Origin: Devosia riboflavina
GTDB lineage: Bacteria > Pseudomonadota > Alphaproteobacteria > Rhizobiales > Devosiaceae
NCBI RefSeq assembly: GCF_000743575.1
Contig: NZ_JQGC01000003.1
Coordinates: forward strand, 372,001 to 436,000
DNA: 64,000 nt
Reading direction: 5' to 3'
Shown here: piece by piece, positions 1 through 7,691 of the stretch
Layout: every line of letters starts with the position of its first letter
Numbering within the stretch: position 1 is the stretch's first letter
Translations under genes and position numbers: made by a program
The notes under the pieces: model-generated
What the model was told of the DNA's origin: nothing
Databases searched by the model: none
Seen by the model: only the letters and a program-made list of their open reading frames with translations

Positions 1-358
1 GCCCCTCGCCATGGGCATGCTCAGCGGCAAGTTTTCCGCTGCCTCACGCCTGGGCAAGGACGATGTGCGGGCCGCGGGTCATTCCTGGGTGCGGTTCTTC
101 GCCGATGGAAGGCCAAAGCCGGAAACTCTCGCCATGGTCGATGCGCTGCGCGACCTCCTCACCACAGGCGGCCGCACGGTGGCGCAAGGCGCGCTGGGCT
201 GGAACCTCGCCCACTCGCCGCACACCATTCCCATCCCCGGCTTCAAGACCGAAGCGCAGGTCCGCGACAATCTCGGGGCATTGGAAAAAGGCCCCCTGCC
301 CGCGGCCGTCATGGCCGAGATTTCGGACATTCTGAACAAGGAAATCGAACATGTTTGA
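1..358 (+). CDS. Aldo/keto reductase, C-terminal part (5' end outside window)
   Basis: The reading frame is open from the window edge and starts in mid-protein with P-L-A-M-G-M-L-S-G-K, the conserved loop late in the aldo/keto reductase barrel where the protein commits to a 'gxLtGk' turn. It continues with the NADPH-binding segment (IPIPGFKTEAQVRDN, the usual 'iPG..k..q..eN' motif). About 119 residues are visible, roughly the last third of a family member of some 330 residues. It should be a cytosolic NAD(P)H-dependent oxidoreductase with unknown substrate. Its stop overlaps the next reductase gene by 8 bp, so the two are probably co-transcribed. Confidence 0.85.
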   Translation, partial: PLAMGMLSGKFSAASRLGKDDVRAAGHSWVRFFADGRPKPETLAMVDALRDLLTTGGRTVAQGALGWNLAHSPHTIPIPGFKTEAQVRDNLGALEKGPLPAAVMAEISDILNKEIEHV

Positions 359-1349
359 TGCCGACACACTGGCCGAAACAACCATGAGCACCAATCGCCT
401 CGGCCGCTTCGGTCCGGTCAGCCGGCTTACCCTTGGCGGTGGCGGCATCGGCCAGGTCTGGGGTCCGACCTCGGAGGATGAGGCCGTGGCGACGCTGCGC
501 GCTGCGGTCGATGGCGGGATTTCACTCCTTGACGCTGCGCCCGGCTATCTCATCTGCGAAGCCATGATCGGCCGGGCTTTCGAGGGCCGGCTGCCCAATG
601 GGGTGCGCGTGACCACCAAATACAGTCTGGGCACCGTGCCCGAGGACGAGGTCTTTCCGCGGCTCAAGGCGTCGCTCGAAAAGAGTCTGATCGCCATGCG
701 GCTCGAACGGGTCGACATGATGCTGCTCCATAGCGAAATCCGGCCGGACGATTATGAGTATCCGCCCGGCGAGCCGCCCAAGAATGAGCGCTCGACCAGT
801 CTCTCGCTCTATCGCAATGCCGTGCGCCCGGCTTTTGCGCGACTGGTCGAGGAGGGGTTGATCGGCGATTGGGGCATAACCGGCATCAACCATGCCGCCG
901 CCACCGTAGACGCGCTCTCATCCGGCCCCGTGCCGGCCGCTGTGCAGGCCATCGCCAATCTGCTCGACAGCCCCGGCGCCATGAATGGCACCGGCCTCGC
1001 CCCGCGTCCGCGCGATGTCATTGCGGCAGCGCAGGCGGCAGGCGTTGGCGTCATGGGCGTGCGCGCTGTGCAGGCGGGCGCGCTGACCAGCCGCTTTGAC
1101 CGGCCCGATACGCATGGGCCGGACCGGGAGGATTTTGCCCGGGCCCAATCTTTCCGCGATCTCTGTGACCGCTGGGGCGACGACCCGGCGCTTGTCGCCC
1201 ATCGCTATGCGCTCGGTATTCCTGGCGTCGATACGCTGGTGCTCGGCGTCAAGAACCGGGAAGAATTGCGCATGGCCTTCGAGGCCGAAAGGCGCGGACC
1301 GCTCGATCCCGACCAGCTCGCCGCCATCGAGGTTTTGCGCCTGAGATAA
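351..1349 (+). CDS. Aldo/keto reductase
   Basis: 332-residue protein of the aldo/keto reductase superfamily. The four catalytic positions are visible in order: Asp and Tyr in LLDAAPGY, Lys in VTTKYSLG and His in MLLHSE. A late segment (LVLGVKNREELRMAF) fits the NADPH-binding end of the barrel. It starts inside the stop codon region of the upstream reductase (8-bp overlap), which implies translational coupling. A second in-frame ATG at 384 (MSTNRLGRFG) aligns better with the usual start of the family and may be the true one. Substrate not predictable. A strong terminator follows directly. Confidence 0.85.
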   Translation: MFDADTLAETTMSTNRLGRFGPVSRLTLGGGGIGQVWGPTSEDEAVATLRAAVDGGISLLDAAPGYLICEAMIGRAFEGRLPNGVRVTTKYSLGTVPEDEVFPRLKASLEKSLIAMRLERVDMMLLHSEIRPDDYEYPPGEPPKNERSTSLSLYRNAVRPAFARLVEEGLIGDWGITGINHAAATVDALSSGPVPAAVQAIANLLDSPGAMNGTGLAPRPRDVIAAAQAAGVGVMGVRAVQAGALTSRFDRPDTHGPDREDFARAQSFRDLCDRWGDDPALVAHRYALGIPGVDTLVLGVKNREELRMAFEAERRGPLDPDQLAAIEVLRLR

Positions 1350-1353
1350 CAAA

Positions 1354-1379
1354 AGGCCGCCCTAGGGGGCGGCCTTTTA
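1354..1379 (+). terminator. Rho-independent terminator after the aldo/keto reductases
   Basis: A GC-rich stem AAAAGGCCGCCC / GGGCGGCCTTTT with a short loop begins a few bases after the stop codon and ends in a T run. The A run on the other side makes it usable on both strands, so it could also stop readthrough from the convergent rlpA-like gene. Confidence 0.85.
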
Positions 1380-1402
1380 CTGACTTATGAGATCGGGAGA
1401 GA

Positions 1403-1789
1403 TCACATCTGATCGAGGCAGACCGAGGTCGTGCCGCGATTGCGGAAGCCGAGGGCCGTAGCCGCGGCTTTCGAAAGGTCGATAATGCGCTTGCCATGAA
1501 AAGGCCCGCGATCATTGATGACCACTTCAATCGACTTGCCCGAGTTCTGGTCGGTGACCTGAACCTTGGTGCCGAAGGGGAGAGAACGATGCGCCGCCGT
1601 CATGGCGTTTTCGTTGAAGATTTCTCCCGATGCAGCCCGCTTGCCGTTAAAGCCGGGGCCATACCAGGAAGCGCCACCACATTGGGCGTAGGCTGCCGAG
1701 GAGGAAAGTGCGAGGGCAGCCGCCGCTGCGGCGACGAGAACGGCTCTTCTGATCAATGGTCTATGCTCACTGAAGTTGTCGATGAGCAT
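1403..1789 (-). CDS. RlpA-family double-psi beta-barrel protein, secreted
   Basis: 128 residues. An N-terminal signal peptide (hydrophobic AVLVAAAAAALALSSS ending in AYAQ) leads into a single RlpA-like double-psi beta-barrel domain. The hallmark blocks are GGASWYGPGFNGKRAASGE, MTAAHRSLPFGTKVQV and VINDRGPFHGKRIIDLS. Family members cut naked glycan strands at the septum (lytic transglycosylase), with Asp in NDRGPF and Glu in ASGE as usual active-site residues, both present. It lacks the SPOR domain of the long RlpA form, so peptidoglycan targeting must come from elsewhere. It is convergent with the aldo/keto reductase gene. Confidence 0.85.
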   Translation of the reverse strand: MLIDNFSEHRPLIRRAVLVAAAAAALALSSSAAYAQCGGASWYGPGFNGKRAASGEIFNENAMTAAHRSLPFGTKVQVTDQNSGKSIEVVINDRGPFHGKRIIDLSKAAATALGFRNRGTTSVCLDQM

Positions 1790-2141
1790 TGCCTAAAGAT
1801 GACGCGCGGCGTGATTAAGGGCGGAATCGCGCGGGATTGTGCTGTGTTGCCTCATTGCCGCAGGTCTGGCGGCATCAATTCATTAACCATTCAGCCAGTC
1901 TTGATCGATTCTTAGAAACTGAATCTCAGGAATTGCCGAATTAGCGCTCTGCTAACCGAGATCGGTAAGAATCAGGAAACCACTTTGTTCGCTGTGGCCA
2001 TGAGGCAACGGTTCCCGAAAACTGGCCGCAAGCCCCGGATTTCGGCCGATCAAGCCTGTGAATTACGGGAAATCCGGCCTTTTCAGAAAATTCGAACAGT
2101 GAATGTGGCCGATTTGGGCGGCCCGAAACGGCAATTACGGC
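1790..2141. other. Intergenic region, no gene seen
   Basis: About 350 bp between the RlpA-like gene and the peroxiredoxin terminator. It is less GC-rich than its surroundings and presumably carries the promoter of the RlpA-like gene (minus strand). I see no convincing start codon with a ribosome binding site, no tRNA and no repeat. Open frames across it are short or antisense and lack recognisable protein. Confidence 0.5.
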
Positions 2142-2173
2142 AAAGAAAATGGGCGATGGATGATCCACCGCCC
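2142..2173 (-). terminator. Terminator of the peroxiredoxin gene
   Basis: On the minus strand a stem (GGGCGGTGGAT pairing with ATCCATCGCCC around a minimal loop) is followed by ATTTTCTTT. It sits about 35 bp after the stop codon of the peroxiredoxin gene. Confidence 0.7.
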
Positions 2174-2206
2174 AGGTCAGTCAGGGAGAAGACAGGTGCC
2201 TGTGGC

Positions 2207-2842
2207 TCAGCCACGGGGCTGCGGTACAATGCGCAGATAGGGCTTCAGTTCCTTCCAGCCCTCGGGATACTTGGCCTTGGCCGCTTCATTGGACACGGCC
2301 GGGACGATGATCACGTCCTCGCCGCTCTTCCAGTTCACGGGCGTCGCCACCTGGTGCTTGGCGGTCAGTTGCAGGCTGTCGATCACGCGCAGCACTTCAT
2401 CGAAATTGCGGCCGGTCGAAGCGGGATATTCGATCTTGAGCTTTACCTTCTTGTCCGGGCCCACGACGAAGACGGAGCGGACGGTCAGGGTATTGTCGGC
2501 GTTCGGGTGGATCATGTCATAAAGACGCGCCACCTTGCCTTCGGTATCGGCCAGGAGCGGGAAATTGAGCGCCGCGCCCTGGGTCTCTTCGATGTCCCTT
2601 GCCCAGCCGCCATGGTCTTCGAGTTTGTCGACCGAAAGGCCAAGCACTTTGACGCCGCGCTTTTCAAACTCGGGCTTGAGCTTGGCGGTATAGCCGAGCT
2701 CGGTGGTGCAGACCGGGGTAAAGTTCTTGGGGTGGCTGAACAGCACCGCCCAGGACCCTTCAATGTAGTCGTGGAAGTGAATGGTGCCCTCGGTGGATTC
2801 GAGGGTGAAATCAGGGGCGGTGTCGCCGATCAGGATCGCCAT
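2207..2842 (-). CDS. 1-Cys peroxiredoxin (Prx6-like, AhpC/TSA family)
   Basis: 211 residues, the normal length for the Prx6 group. The peroxidatic cysteine is Cys45 in FTPVCTTE, and the Prx6-type C-terminal extension follows (VATPVNWKSGEDVIIVPAVS, then PYLRIVPQP). It reduces hydrogen peroxide and organic peroxides in the cytosol. The protein has no other obvious resolving cysteine, so glutathione or another thiol probably resolves the sulfenic acid. A glutathione peroxidase gene is nearby at 7107. It stands alone with its own terminator. Confidence 0.92.
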   Translation of the reverse strand: MAILIGDTAPDFTLESTEGTIHFHDYIEGSWAVLFSHPKNFTPVCTTELGYTAKLKPEFEKRGVKVLGLSVDKLEDHGGWARDIEETQGAALNFPLLADTEGKVARLYDMIHPNADNTLTVRSVFVVGPDKKVKLKIEYPASTGRNFDEVLRVIDSLQLTAKHQVATPVNWKSGEDVIIVPAVSNEAAKAKYPEGWKELKPYLRIVPQPRG

Positions 2843-3001
2843 GTTTGTCTTCCCTTGCCGCCACGGGGCGGCGCTAAATGTCTGAAAAGAGAATATCGTG
2901 CCCCATGCCGCCGTTTGAAGCGGCTGCGGGCGGAACGCTTTTGCCTTGTTTTAGCAAGACCCGGCAAGCCTTTGCCTGCCGGGGGCGCAGACGAGAATGG
3001 C

Positions 3002-3523
3002 CTATTGCACCATGACCGAGCCGGAAACCGCGGCGCCGGTCGGCGCGCCGTTCTTCCAGGTCACGTCGAGCCCGTTGAGCGGCACGACCGAAAGGCTCAT
3101 CTTGCCCGAGCCCTGCTGGATTTCCCGCGCATGGGCGAGATAGATCAGCGAATTATTGGCCTGGTCATAAATGCGGGTCACGCGCAGCGACTTCCAGATC
3201 AGCGAACGGGCTTCCTTGAAGATTTCCTCGCTGCCGCTCTTCGGAATGTCGCCCACGGTGATCGGGCCCACAGCCGAGCAATCGAGCGCCGAATAGGACG
3301 GGTCCTCGAACCAGTTGCCCTGGCTGATGCGATCGATGAAGGAGCGGTTGAAGAACGCCAGGTGGCAAACGACGCCCTGCACATCGGGATCGGCCACAGC
3401 CTCGATGGAAATGTCATTGCCGGTCCAGTCGACCCCGACATTGCCCACCTCCGAGCGATTGCCGCAGGCGGCAAGGGCAAGAACGGCGGCTCCGAAAACG
3501 GCAAGGCGGGCAAATCTGTGCAT
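3002..3523 (-). CDS. CreA-family lipoprotein
   Basis: 173 residues from the chosen start (MHRFARLAV). A lipoprotein signal ends in the lipobox LAAC-G at the N-terminus. The body carries CreA-family features: a vicinal run GVVCHLAFF, DPSYSALDCSAVGPI, and a late segment YDQANNSLIYLAHAREIQQGSGKMSLSVVPL. CreA proteins are periplasmic and of unknown biochemical function; an REGULATORY role next to the creBCD system is known only in enterics. The longer frame upstream runs through a repeat and is not used. The stop lies near the prx gene but the two are separated by more than 150 bp. Confidence 0.8.
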   Translation of the reverse strand: MHRFARLAVFGAAVLALAACGNRSEVGNVGVDWTGNDISIEAVADPDVQGVVCHLAFFNRSFIDRISQGNWFEDPSYSALDCSAVGPITVGDIPKSGSEEIFKEARSLIWKSLRVTRIYDQANNSLIYLAHAREIQQGSGKMSLSVVPLNGLDVTWKNGAPTGAAVSGSVMVQ

Positions 3524-3587
3524 TGAGTCCTCCAGCAATGTTTTTACAACATGGTTGGTGAAAAGAGCTGTCGCAAGTGGCCTTCCA

Positions 3588-3665
3588 TCGTCATTGCCGG
3601 GCTTGTCCCGGCAATCCATCTCGCCGCCGCATGGACTACCGGGACAAGCCCGGTAGTGACGACGG
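3588..3665. repeat. Palindromic intergenic repeat, copy 1
   Basis: An imperfect inverted repeat: GTCATTGCCGGGCTTGTCCC on the left and a near-reverse-complement GGGACAAGCCCGGTAGTGAC on the right. Each arm is itself a smaller palindrome (CCGGGCTTGTCCCGG). Similar units occur at 7003-7089 and 32205-32283. Such dispersed intergenic palindromes are common in alphaproteobacteria. It falls between the CreA-like gene and the ABC permease. Confidence 0.7.
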
Positions 3666-3682
3666 AATGAAGAGCGTTGCGA

Positions 3683-4501
3683 CTAGAAGCGATCTCTACG
3701 CGCCATGAACATTTCGAGCCATCGCACCAAGAGCGAGAGCGAAATGGTCATGGTGAGATAGACGAAGGCCACGACATTATAGGTCTCGAAAAACTGGAAG
3801 CTCGAAGAAGCGTGGAGCTTTCCAAGCTGGGTAATGTCCTGCACGCCCAGGGCGGAAACCAGCGCCGAGTCCTTCACCATGGAGACGAAATCATTGCCGA
3901 GCGGCGGCAGGATGGTGCGCAGCGCCTGGGGCATGATGACGAGGCGAAAGCACTGAAAGCGCGAAAGGCCCAATGAGCGCGCCGCCTCGACCTGGCCACG
4001 ACCCACCGCCTGGATACCGGCGCGAAAGATTTCGGCGATGAAGGCGGAATAGCAGATGGTCAGCGCCAGGATCGCGCGCCAGACGAAATCGAAGCCGCGG
4101 ATCGTTGCCGGCTCCATCCAACCCAGTTGAATGAGCGGACCGACAACCCAGTTGAAGGCCGCAACCAAAGCCGGCGCGCCGACAAAGGCGATGTAGAATA
4201 GGAAGACGAGGATCGGGATGCCGCGGATGATTTCGACGTAAAAGGTCGCGATCTCGCGCAGCACGCGGATATTCGAGGTGCGTGCGAGAGCAATGAGCAG
4301 GCCCAAAATGGTCGCGAGGCCAAAGGCGACCAGCGTCACCCAAAGCGTCGTCAGCACCCCGCCCGAGAGCTTTTGGAAAATATCGGCATATGTTTCGTCA
4401 GCCGTGATGGCCCAGAAGCCGAGCACGAACAGCAGCCCGACGGCGAGCAGCCACCAGGGCATACGGGCAAGAATGGAGGGACGGCGCGGGCGGGTGGTCA
4501 T
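3683..4501 (-). CDS. Polar amino-acid ABC transporter permease
   Basis: 272 residues from MTTRPRRPS. An N-terminal membrane helix ([17 protein letters not shown]) is followed by a periplasmic stretch and a HisM/GlnP-type permease core. The core has [35 protein letters not shown], and the ABC-contacting EAA loop [24 protein letters not shown]. The [12 protein letters not shown] segment is typical of amino-acid permeases. It is transcribed after the binding-protein gene at 4712. No cognate ATPase gene is next to it, so it must borrow one from elsewhere in the genome. Substrate is probably a polar amino acid. Confidence 0.88.
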   Translation of the reverse strand: MTTRPRRPSILARMPWWLLAVGLLFVLGFWAITADETYADIFQKLSGGVLTTLWVTLVAFGLATILGLLIALARTSNIRVLREIATFYVEIIRGIPILVFLFYIAFVGAPALVAAFNWVVGPLIQLGWMEPATIRGFDFVWRAILALTICYSAFIAEIFRAGIQAVGRGQVEAARSLGLSRFQCFRLVIMPQALRTILPPLGNDFVSMVKDSALVSALGVQDITQLGKLHASSSFQFFETYNVVAFVYLTMTISLSLLVRWLEMFMARRDRF

Positions 4502-4534
4502 GATCACTTTCGGCAGGTTTGGAGCATTCGGCCC

Positions 4535-4697
4535 CACCCCACCCTCATTCCCTCCCCATCAAGGGGAGGGAGGCGCTTGCCTCAGCGCCTCGGCTCTATC
4601 GTCTCCCTCCTCCTTGCGGGCTTCGAGCCGCGCCGGAGGCAAGATCGCTCCAGTGGAGCGATCTTAGGGGAGAAGGATCAAGGGTGGGGGTGCGGCA
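4535..4697. repeat. Dispersed intergenic repeat (CCCTCATTCCCTCCCC type)
   Basis: The space between the permease and binding-protein genes holds a sequence beginning CCCACCCTCATTCCC, an inner palindrome CTCCCCATCAAGGGGAG, and an end GGGGAGAAGGATCAAGGGTGGGG that mirrors the beginning. A further hairpin GATCGCTCC/GGAGCGATC lies inside. A related unit is at 33450-33620. It could weaken readthrough between the two transporter genes. Confidence 0.6.
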
Positions 4698-4711
4698 AGC
4701 ACCGGACGCGG

Positions 4712-5503
4712 CTACTCACCCGAATATTCAAAGAACCAATAGTTGATCCGCTCATCGAGCCAGCCTTCGGCCTTGAGCTGGTCGAGTGCGGCATTGAAGG
4801 GTTCCACGAGGTCCGAGCCCGGCGTCAGGATCAGCCCGAGCGGATCGGCCTTGATGGCTTCGCCCACCTGCTTGAAGGCACCGGGATCGGCGCCGATATA
4901 GCCGGCAGAAGCGGCCTGGTCGGCAATGACAGCATCAACATCGCCGGCCTTCACCGCCTGAACGGCCGCACCAAAGCTGTCGAAAACTTTCACGCGCGGA
5001 TTGGCTTCGTCGCCGTCGAGCACGTCATAAATGGCGGTGTAGAAGGACGAGGTGCCAGCCTGGGCGCCGAACAGCAGCTCCGGATCACCGGCAAAGCTTT
5101 CCTTGCTGGTGATGCGCTCTTCATCGGCCCGCACGAGGAAATACTGTTCCACGGTGATGAAGGGTTTGGTGAAATCGATCTGCTCGTCGCGCTCGGCGGT
5201 GATGGTGATGCCGTCGGCGCCGACATCGAACTGACCGGTGCGCACCGATTCGATCATCACATCCCAGGCAACGAGGTCCCATTCGACCTTGGCATTGAGG
5301 CGCTTGGCGATCTCGTTGATCACGTCATATTCGAGCCCCACGCCCTCGCCGGTCTTGGGATCGGCGAAATTGAGCGGGTAATAGGCGTTTTCCGTCACCG
5401 CATGGATGGTGCGGCCGGCAAGATCGGGCAGGTCCTGGGCCATGGCCGGCAGGCTGAGAAAGGCCGCGGCGGCCACGGCGAGGAGGGAAGAGGTCCTAAA
5501 CAT
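4712..5503 (-). CDS. Amino-acid ABC transporter substrate-binding protein
   Basis: 263 residues. A signal peptide (LLAVAAAAFLSLPAMAQD) leads into a family-3 solute-binding protein. Typical blocks are YYPLNFADPKTGEGVGLEYDV near the N-terminus, ADGITITAERDEQIDFTKPF in the middle, and AVIADQAASAGYI late. It binds a polar amino acid in the periplasm and delivers it to the permease encoded downstream at 3683. The two genes are separated by about 210 bp of repeat sequence, which is wider than usual for an operon of this kind. Confidence 0.9.
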   Translation of the reverse strand: MFRTSSLLAVAAAAFLSLPAMAQDLPDLAGRTIHAVTENAYYPLNFADPKTGEGVGLEYDVINEIAKRLNAKVEWDLVAWDVMIESVRTGQFDVGADGITITAERDEQIDFTKPFITVEQYFLVRADEERITSKESFAGDPELLFGAQAGTSSFYTAIYDVLDGDEANPRVKVFDSFGAAVQAVKAGDVDAVIADQAASAGYIGADPGAFKQVGEAIKADPLGLILTPGSDLVEPFNAALDQLKAEGWLDERINYWFFEYSGE

Positions 5504-5679
5504 CGATGCGTCCCCAAATGTTCTGGTCGCCGGACAATATTGCGGTTTGCGGCACGGGGCGAGGCGCCCCGGCCAATTTTAGTTCCGAAAAGACCGGCGC
5601 GCAGCGAACAAGCACGGCGCCATGCCGCCCAAAGCGGAAATCTCTATTCAGCAGAGCAAAACCCCGCCGACTGCAGCCC

Positions 5680-6048
5680 TCAGGCCTCGTCGACGACGTC
5701 TGCGCCCGGGCCATTCTTCTTCAGCGAAGCGATGGCATTGGTGGCGCTGGATTTCTGCTTATAGGTCTCGGTGCGGGCCATGGTTTCGTTGTTGGAAGCC
5801 ACGAAGCGCACGAAATGCTGGCCGTCCTTGGAGGCGACGATCTCGAAGCGATAACCCTTGCCTTCTTCGCCCTGGGAGACGTCGACCGTCGCCGCTTCCG
5901 GCGCGTTCTTCTTCAGCGACTCGACCGCCGATTTGGCTGAAGCCTTCTGCTTGTAGTTTTCCGACCAGAAAATCGTCTCGGCATTATAAACGAAAGCGAA
6001 CTTGAACTGCTCGTTTGCAGCCGCGGTGATCTTGAACTTATGAGCCAT
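5680..6048 (-). CDS. DUF1508 (YegP-like) protein
   Basis: 122 residues built from two tandem YegP/DUF1508 units. Each has the pattern 'f.i..a.n.qf.f.f.a.N.e.i..se.Y.qK.sA..aI.SlKkn': residues about 3-50 (KFKITAAANEQFKFAF, SENYKQKASAKSAVESLKKN) and about 65-112 (RFEIVASKDGQHFVRF, TETYKQKSSATNAIASLKKN). The fold is small alpha/beta and the function is unknown. It stands alone on the minus strand with no operon partners. Confidence 0.88.
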   Translation of the reverse strand: MAHKFKITAAANEQFKFAFVYNAETIFWSENYKQKASAKSAVESLKKNAPEAATVDVSQGEEGKGYRFEIVASKDGQHFVRFVASNNETMARTETYKQKSSATNAIASLKKNGPGADVVDEA

Positions 6049-6111
6049 GACGCCAGGCCTCCCTCAGGTTCGATCACCAAAGACTAGCGAAAACCCGGCA
6101 TTTGGAAAGAC

Positions 6112-6462
6112 TTATTTGCCTTCGACGCGGTCGATATGGCCCAGGCTGCGCTCGGGATCGATCCGGTCGCGCACCATTTGCTTGAGGACCCGGCTATCGG
6201 GAAAGCCGCCATCGCGCTTGCGCTCCCAGACCAGCTCATCGTCGAACCGGATTTCGAAAATGCCACCGGTGCCCGGCACCAGCGTCACCGATTTGAGTTC
6301 GATGGAAAAGGTGGACAGCAGTTCCTGCGCCATCCAGGCCGAACGCAACATCCAGTTGCACTGTGTGCAATAGGTAATGGCGATGGCGGGTTTTCCCGCC
6401 GTCGCAATGGCGGGCTTTTCCGCCGTCGGAATCGCCGGCTTGGCGGCCGCGTCGTCGCTCAT
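6112..6462 (-). CDS. SelT/SelW/SelH (Rdx) family protein
   Basis: 116 residues starting at MSDDAAAKPA. A disordered alanine/proline/lysine leader contains a short repeat (EKPAIATAGKPAIA). After it comes a thioredoxin-like Rdx domain with the redox pair Cys32-x-x-Cys35 in YCTQCNWML and the block GTGGIFEIRFDDELVWERK. The selenocysteine of animal homologues is a cysteine here. Function is unproven; these are small cytosolic redox proteins. The start codon overlaps the stop of the cyclic-nucleotide-binding gene by 4 bp (ATGA), so the two are translationally coupled. Confidence 0.88.
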   Translation of the reverse strand: MSDDAAAKPAIPTAEKPAIATAGKPAIAITYCTQCNWMLRSAWMAQELLSTFSIELKSVTLVPGTGGIFEIRFDDELVWERKRDGGFPDSRVLKQMVRDRIDPERSLGHIDRVEGK

Positions 6463-6920
6463 TTGCGCTTCTTCTTGCCCGTCTCGCTGGGATCGACGAG
6501 GCTCGCCAGAATTTCGTCGACGAGGTCGAGATCCTGCCTTTTGCCGGCCGCCTGCTGCTGCAGGTCGACGAGATAGGAGGTGGTGTAATAAAGCCGCCGC
6601 GCCAGCATGCCGGCAATGTGCAGCGAGAATTCGGGATGCCCGTCGAGGAAGGTCAGGGCATCGGGAATTTCGTAGGCTTCCACTTCGGAGAGAGCCTTCA
6701 CGGTCGCGGAATGCGGCATGTCGAGCAGCACCGCCATTTCGCCGAAAATCGAGCCGGGCTCGTCGACATGGGTCACCTGCGTGCGTTCGCGGATGATCTC
6801 CACCTGCCCCTCGATGAGGACATAGAGTTTGCCCAGGCGCTCGCCCTCGGGGAGGATCACCTGCCCCGACTTGAAACGCTGCTTTTTCAGATCCCTGCAA
6901 TAGTCGAGAATATCGGCCAT
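6459..6920 (-). CDS. Cyclic nucleotide-binding domain protein
   Basis: 153 residues, essentially one cNMP-binding domain. The phosphate-binding cassette is visible as GSIFGEMAVLLDMPHSATVKA, with the usual glycines, the Glu that contacts ribose and an Arg position replaced by His-Ser. Loss of that Arg suggests altered or absent cyclic-nucleotide binding. A helical tail ends in a lysine-rich stretch (SETGKKKRK). There is no DNA-binding domain, so it is not a CRP-type regulator by itself. It is the first gene of a coupled pair with the SelW-like gene. Confidence 0.82.
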   Translation of the reverse strand: MADILDYCRDLKKQRFKSGQVILPEGERLGKLYVLIEGQVEIIRERTQVTHVDEPGSIFGEMAVLLDMPHSATVKALSEVEAYEIPDALTFLDGHPEFSLHIAGMLARRLYYTTSYLVDLQQQAAGKRQDLDLVDEILASLVDPSETGKKKRK

Positions 6921-7002
6921 GGCCCGCCCTCGTTCATCCGCCGCCGCCTAAATTAAAGGCTTTGCGGCGCAAAGCAATCTGGCTTGGGGCCCTTCCCCGG
7001 AT

Positions 7003-7089
7003 CGTCACCCTCGGGCTTGACCCGAGGGCTCTATATTTGCCGGACCCGTTGTGAAGTACAGTGTCCTCGGGTCAGGCCCGAGGATGACG
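7003..7089. repeat. Palindromic intergenic repeat, copy 2
   Basis: Two inverted arms: GTCACCCTCGGGCTTGACCC on the left and the near complement GGGTCAGGCCCGAGGATGAC on the right, with about 40 bp between. The arms are again internally palindromic (CCTCGGGCTTGACCCGAGG). Same family as 3588-3665 and 32205-32283. It lies directly after the glutathione peroxidase gene and could act as a transcript-end hairpin. Confidence 0.7.
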
Positions 7090-7106
7090 TTCAGAGTGCG
7101 ATCCGC

Positions 7107-7586
7107 CTAAAGCAGCTTCTCGATATCGCCGGCAATATCGGCCGGTTCCGTCGCCGGGGCAAAACGCTCCACGACCTTGCCGTCCCGCCCGATCAGGAAT
7201 TTCGTAAAATTCCACTTGATGGCTTCGCTCCCGAGCAGCCCCGGCGCAGACTCCTTGAGCCACTTATAGAGCGGATGCGCCTCCTCGCCATTGACGTCGA
7301 TGCGCTCGAAAATCGGGAAGGTCACGCCGTAATTGACTTCGCAGAATTGAGCGATCTCTTCGCTGGTCCCCGGCTCCTGGCCGGCAAACTGGTTGCACGG
7401 AAAGCCGAGCACCACGAAGCCGCGATCCCCATATTGCCTATAGAGCGCTTCGAGCCCTTCATATTGCGGGGTCAACCCGCATTGGTTCGCCACATTGACC
7501 ACCAGGATCACCTTGCCGGAAAAGTCGGCAAGATTTTGCGGCGCGCCGCTCAGGAGAGGCAGGGTGAAGTCGGCGAGCGTGGTCAT
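7107..7586 (-). CDS. Glutathione peroxidase
   Basis: 159 residues, the standard size. The catalytic cysteine is Cys36 in VANQCGLTPQYEGLE, and the tetrad partners lie in GFPCNQFAGQEPG (Gln) and KWNFTKFLI (Trp, Asn). The cysteine form replaces selenocysteine, and a second cysteine in FPCNQF is the usual resolving residue, so the enzyme is probably thioredoxin-dependent despite its name. It reduces hydrogen and lipid peroxides in the cytosol. It is a single-gene unit. Confidence 0.92.
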   Translation of the reverse strand: MTTLADFTLPLLSGAPQNLADFSGKVILVVNVANQCGLTPQYEGLEALYRQYGDRGFVVLGFPCNQFAGQEPGTSEEIAQFCEVNYGVTFPIFERIDVNGEEAHPLYKWLKESAPGLLGSEAIKWNFTKFLIGRDGKVVERFAPATEPADIAGDIEKLL

Positions 7587-7658
7587 GGAATTTTCCGGGA
7601 GGCAGAGGAGAATAGTCTCATGTGCACCCGCGGTGGCGATAGTTCAATGCGGCACAAT

Positions 7659-7687
7659 GAAAAAGGCCCCGGTTTACCGGGGCCGCT
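7659..7687 (-). terminator. Terminator of the penicillin-binding protein gene
   Basis: On the minus strand a stem GGCCCCGG/CCGGGGCC with loop TAAA is followed by TTTTTC, starting a few bases after the stop codon of the penicillin-binding protein gene at 7692. Confidence 0.85.
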
Positions 7688-7691
7688 GAGA

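Noticed and set aside
1985..3526. 513-codon frame opposite the peroxiredoxin and CreA-like genes
   Set aside because: It runs across two real genes, a terminator and their spacer, so it cannot be a gene.
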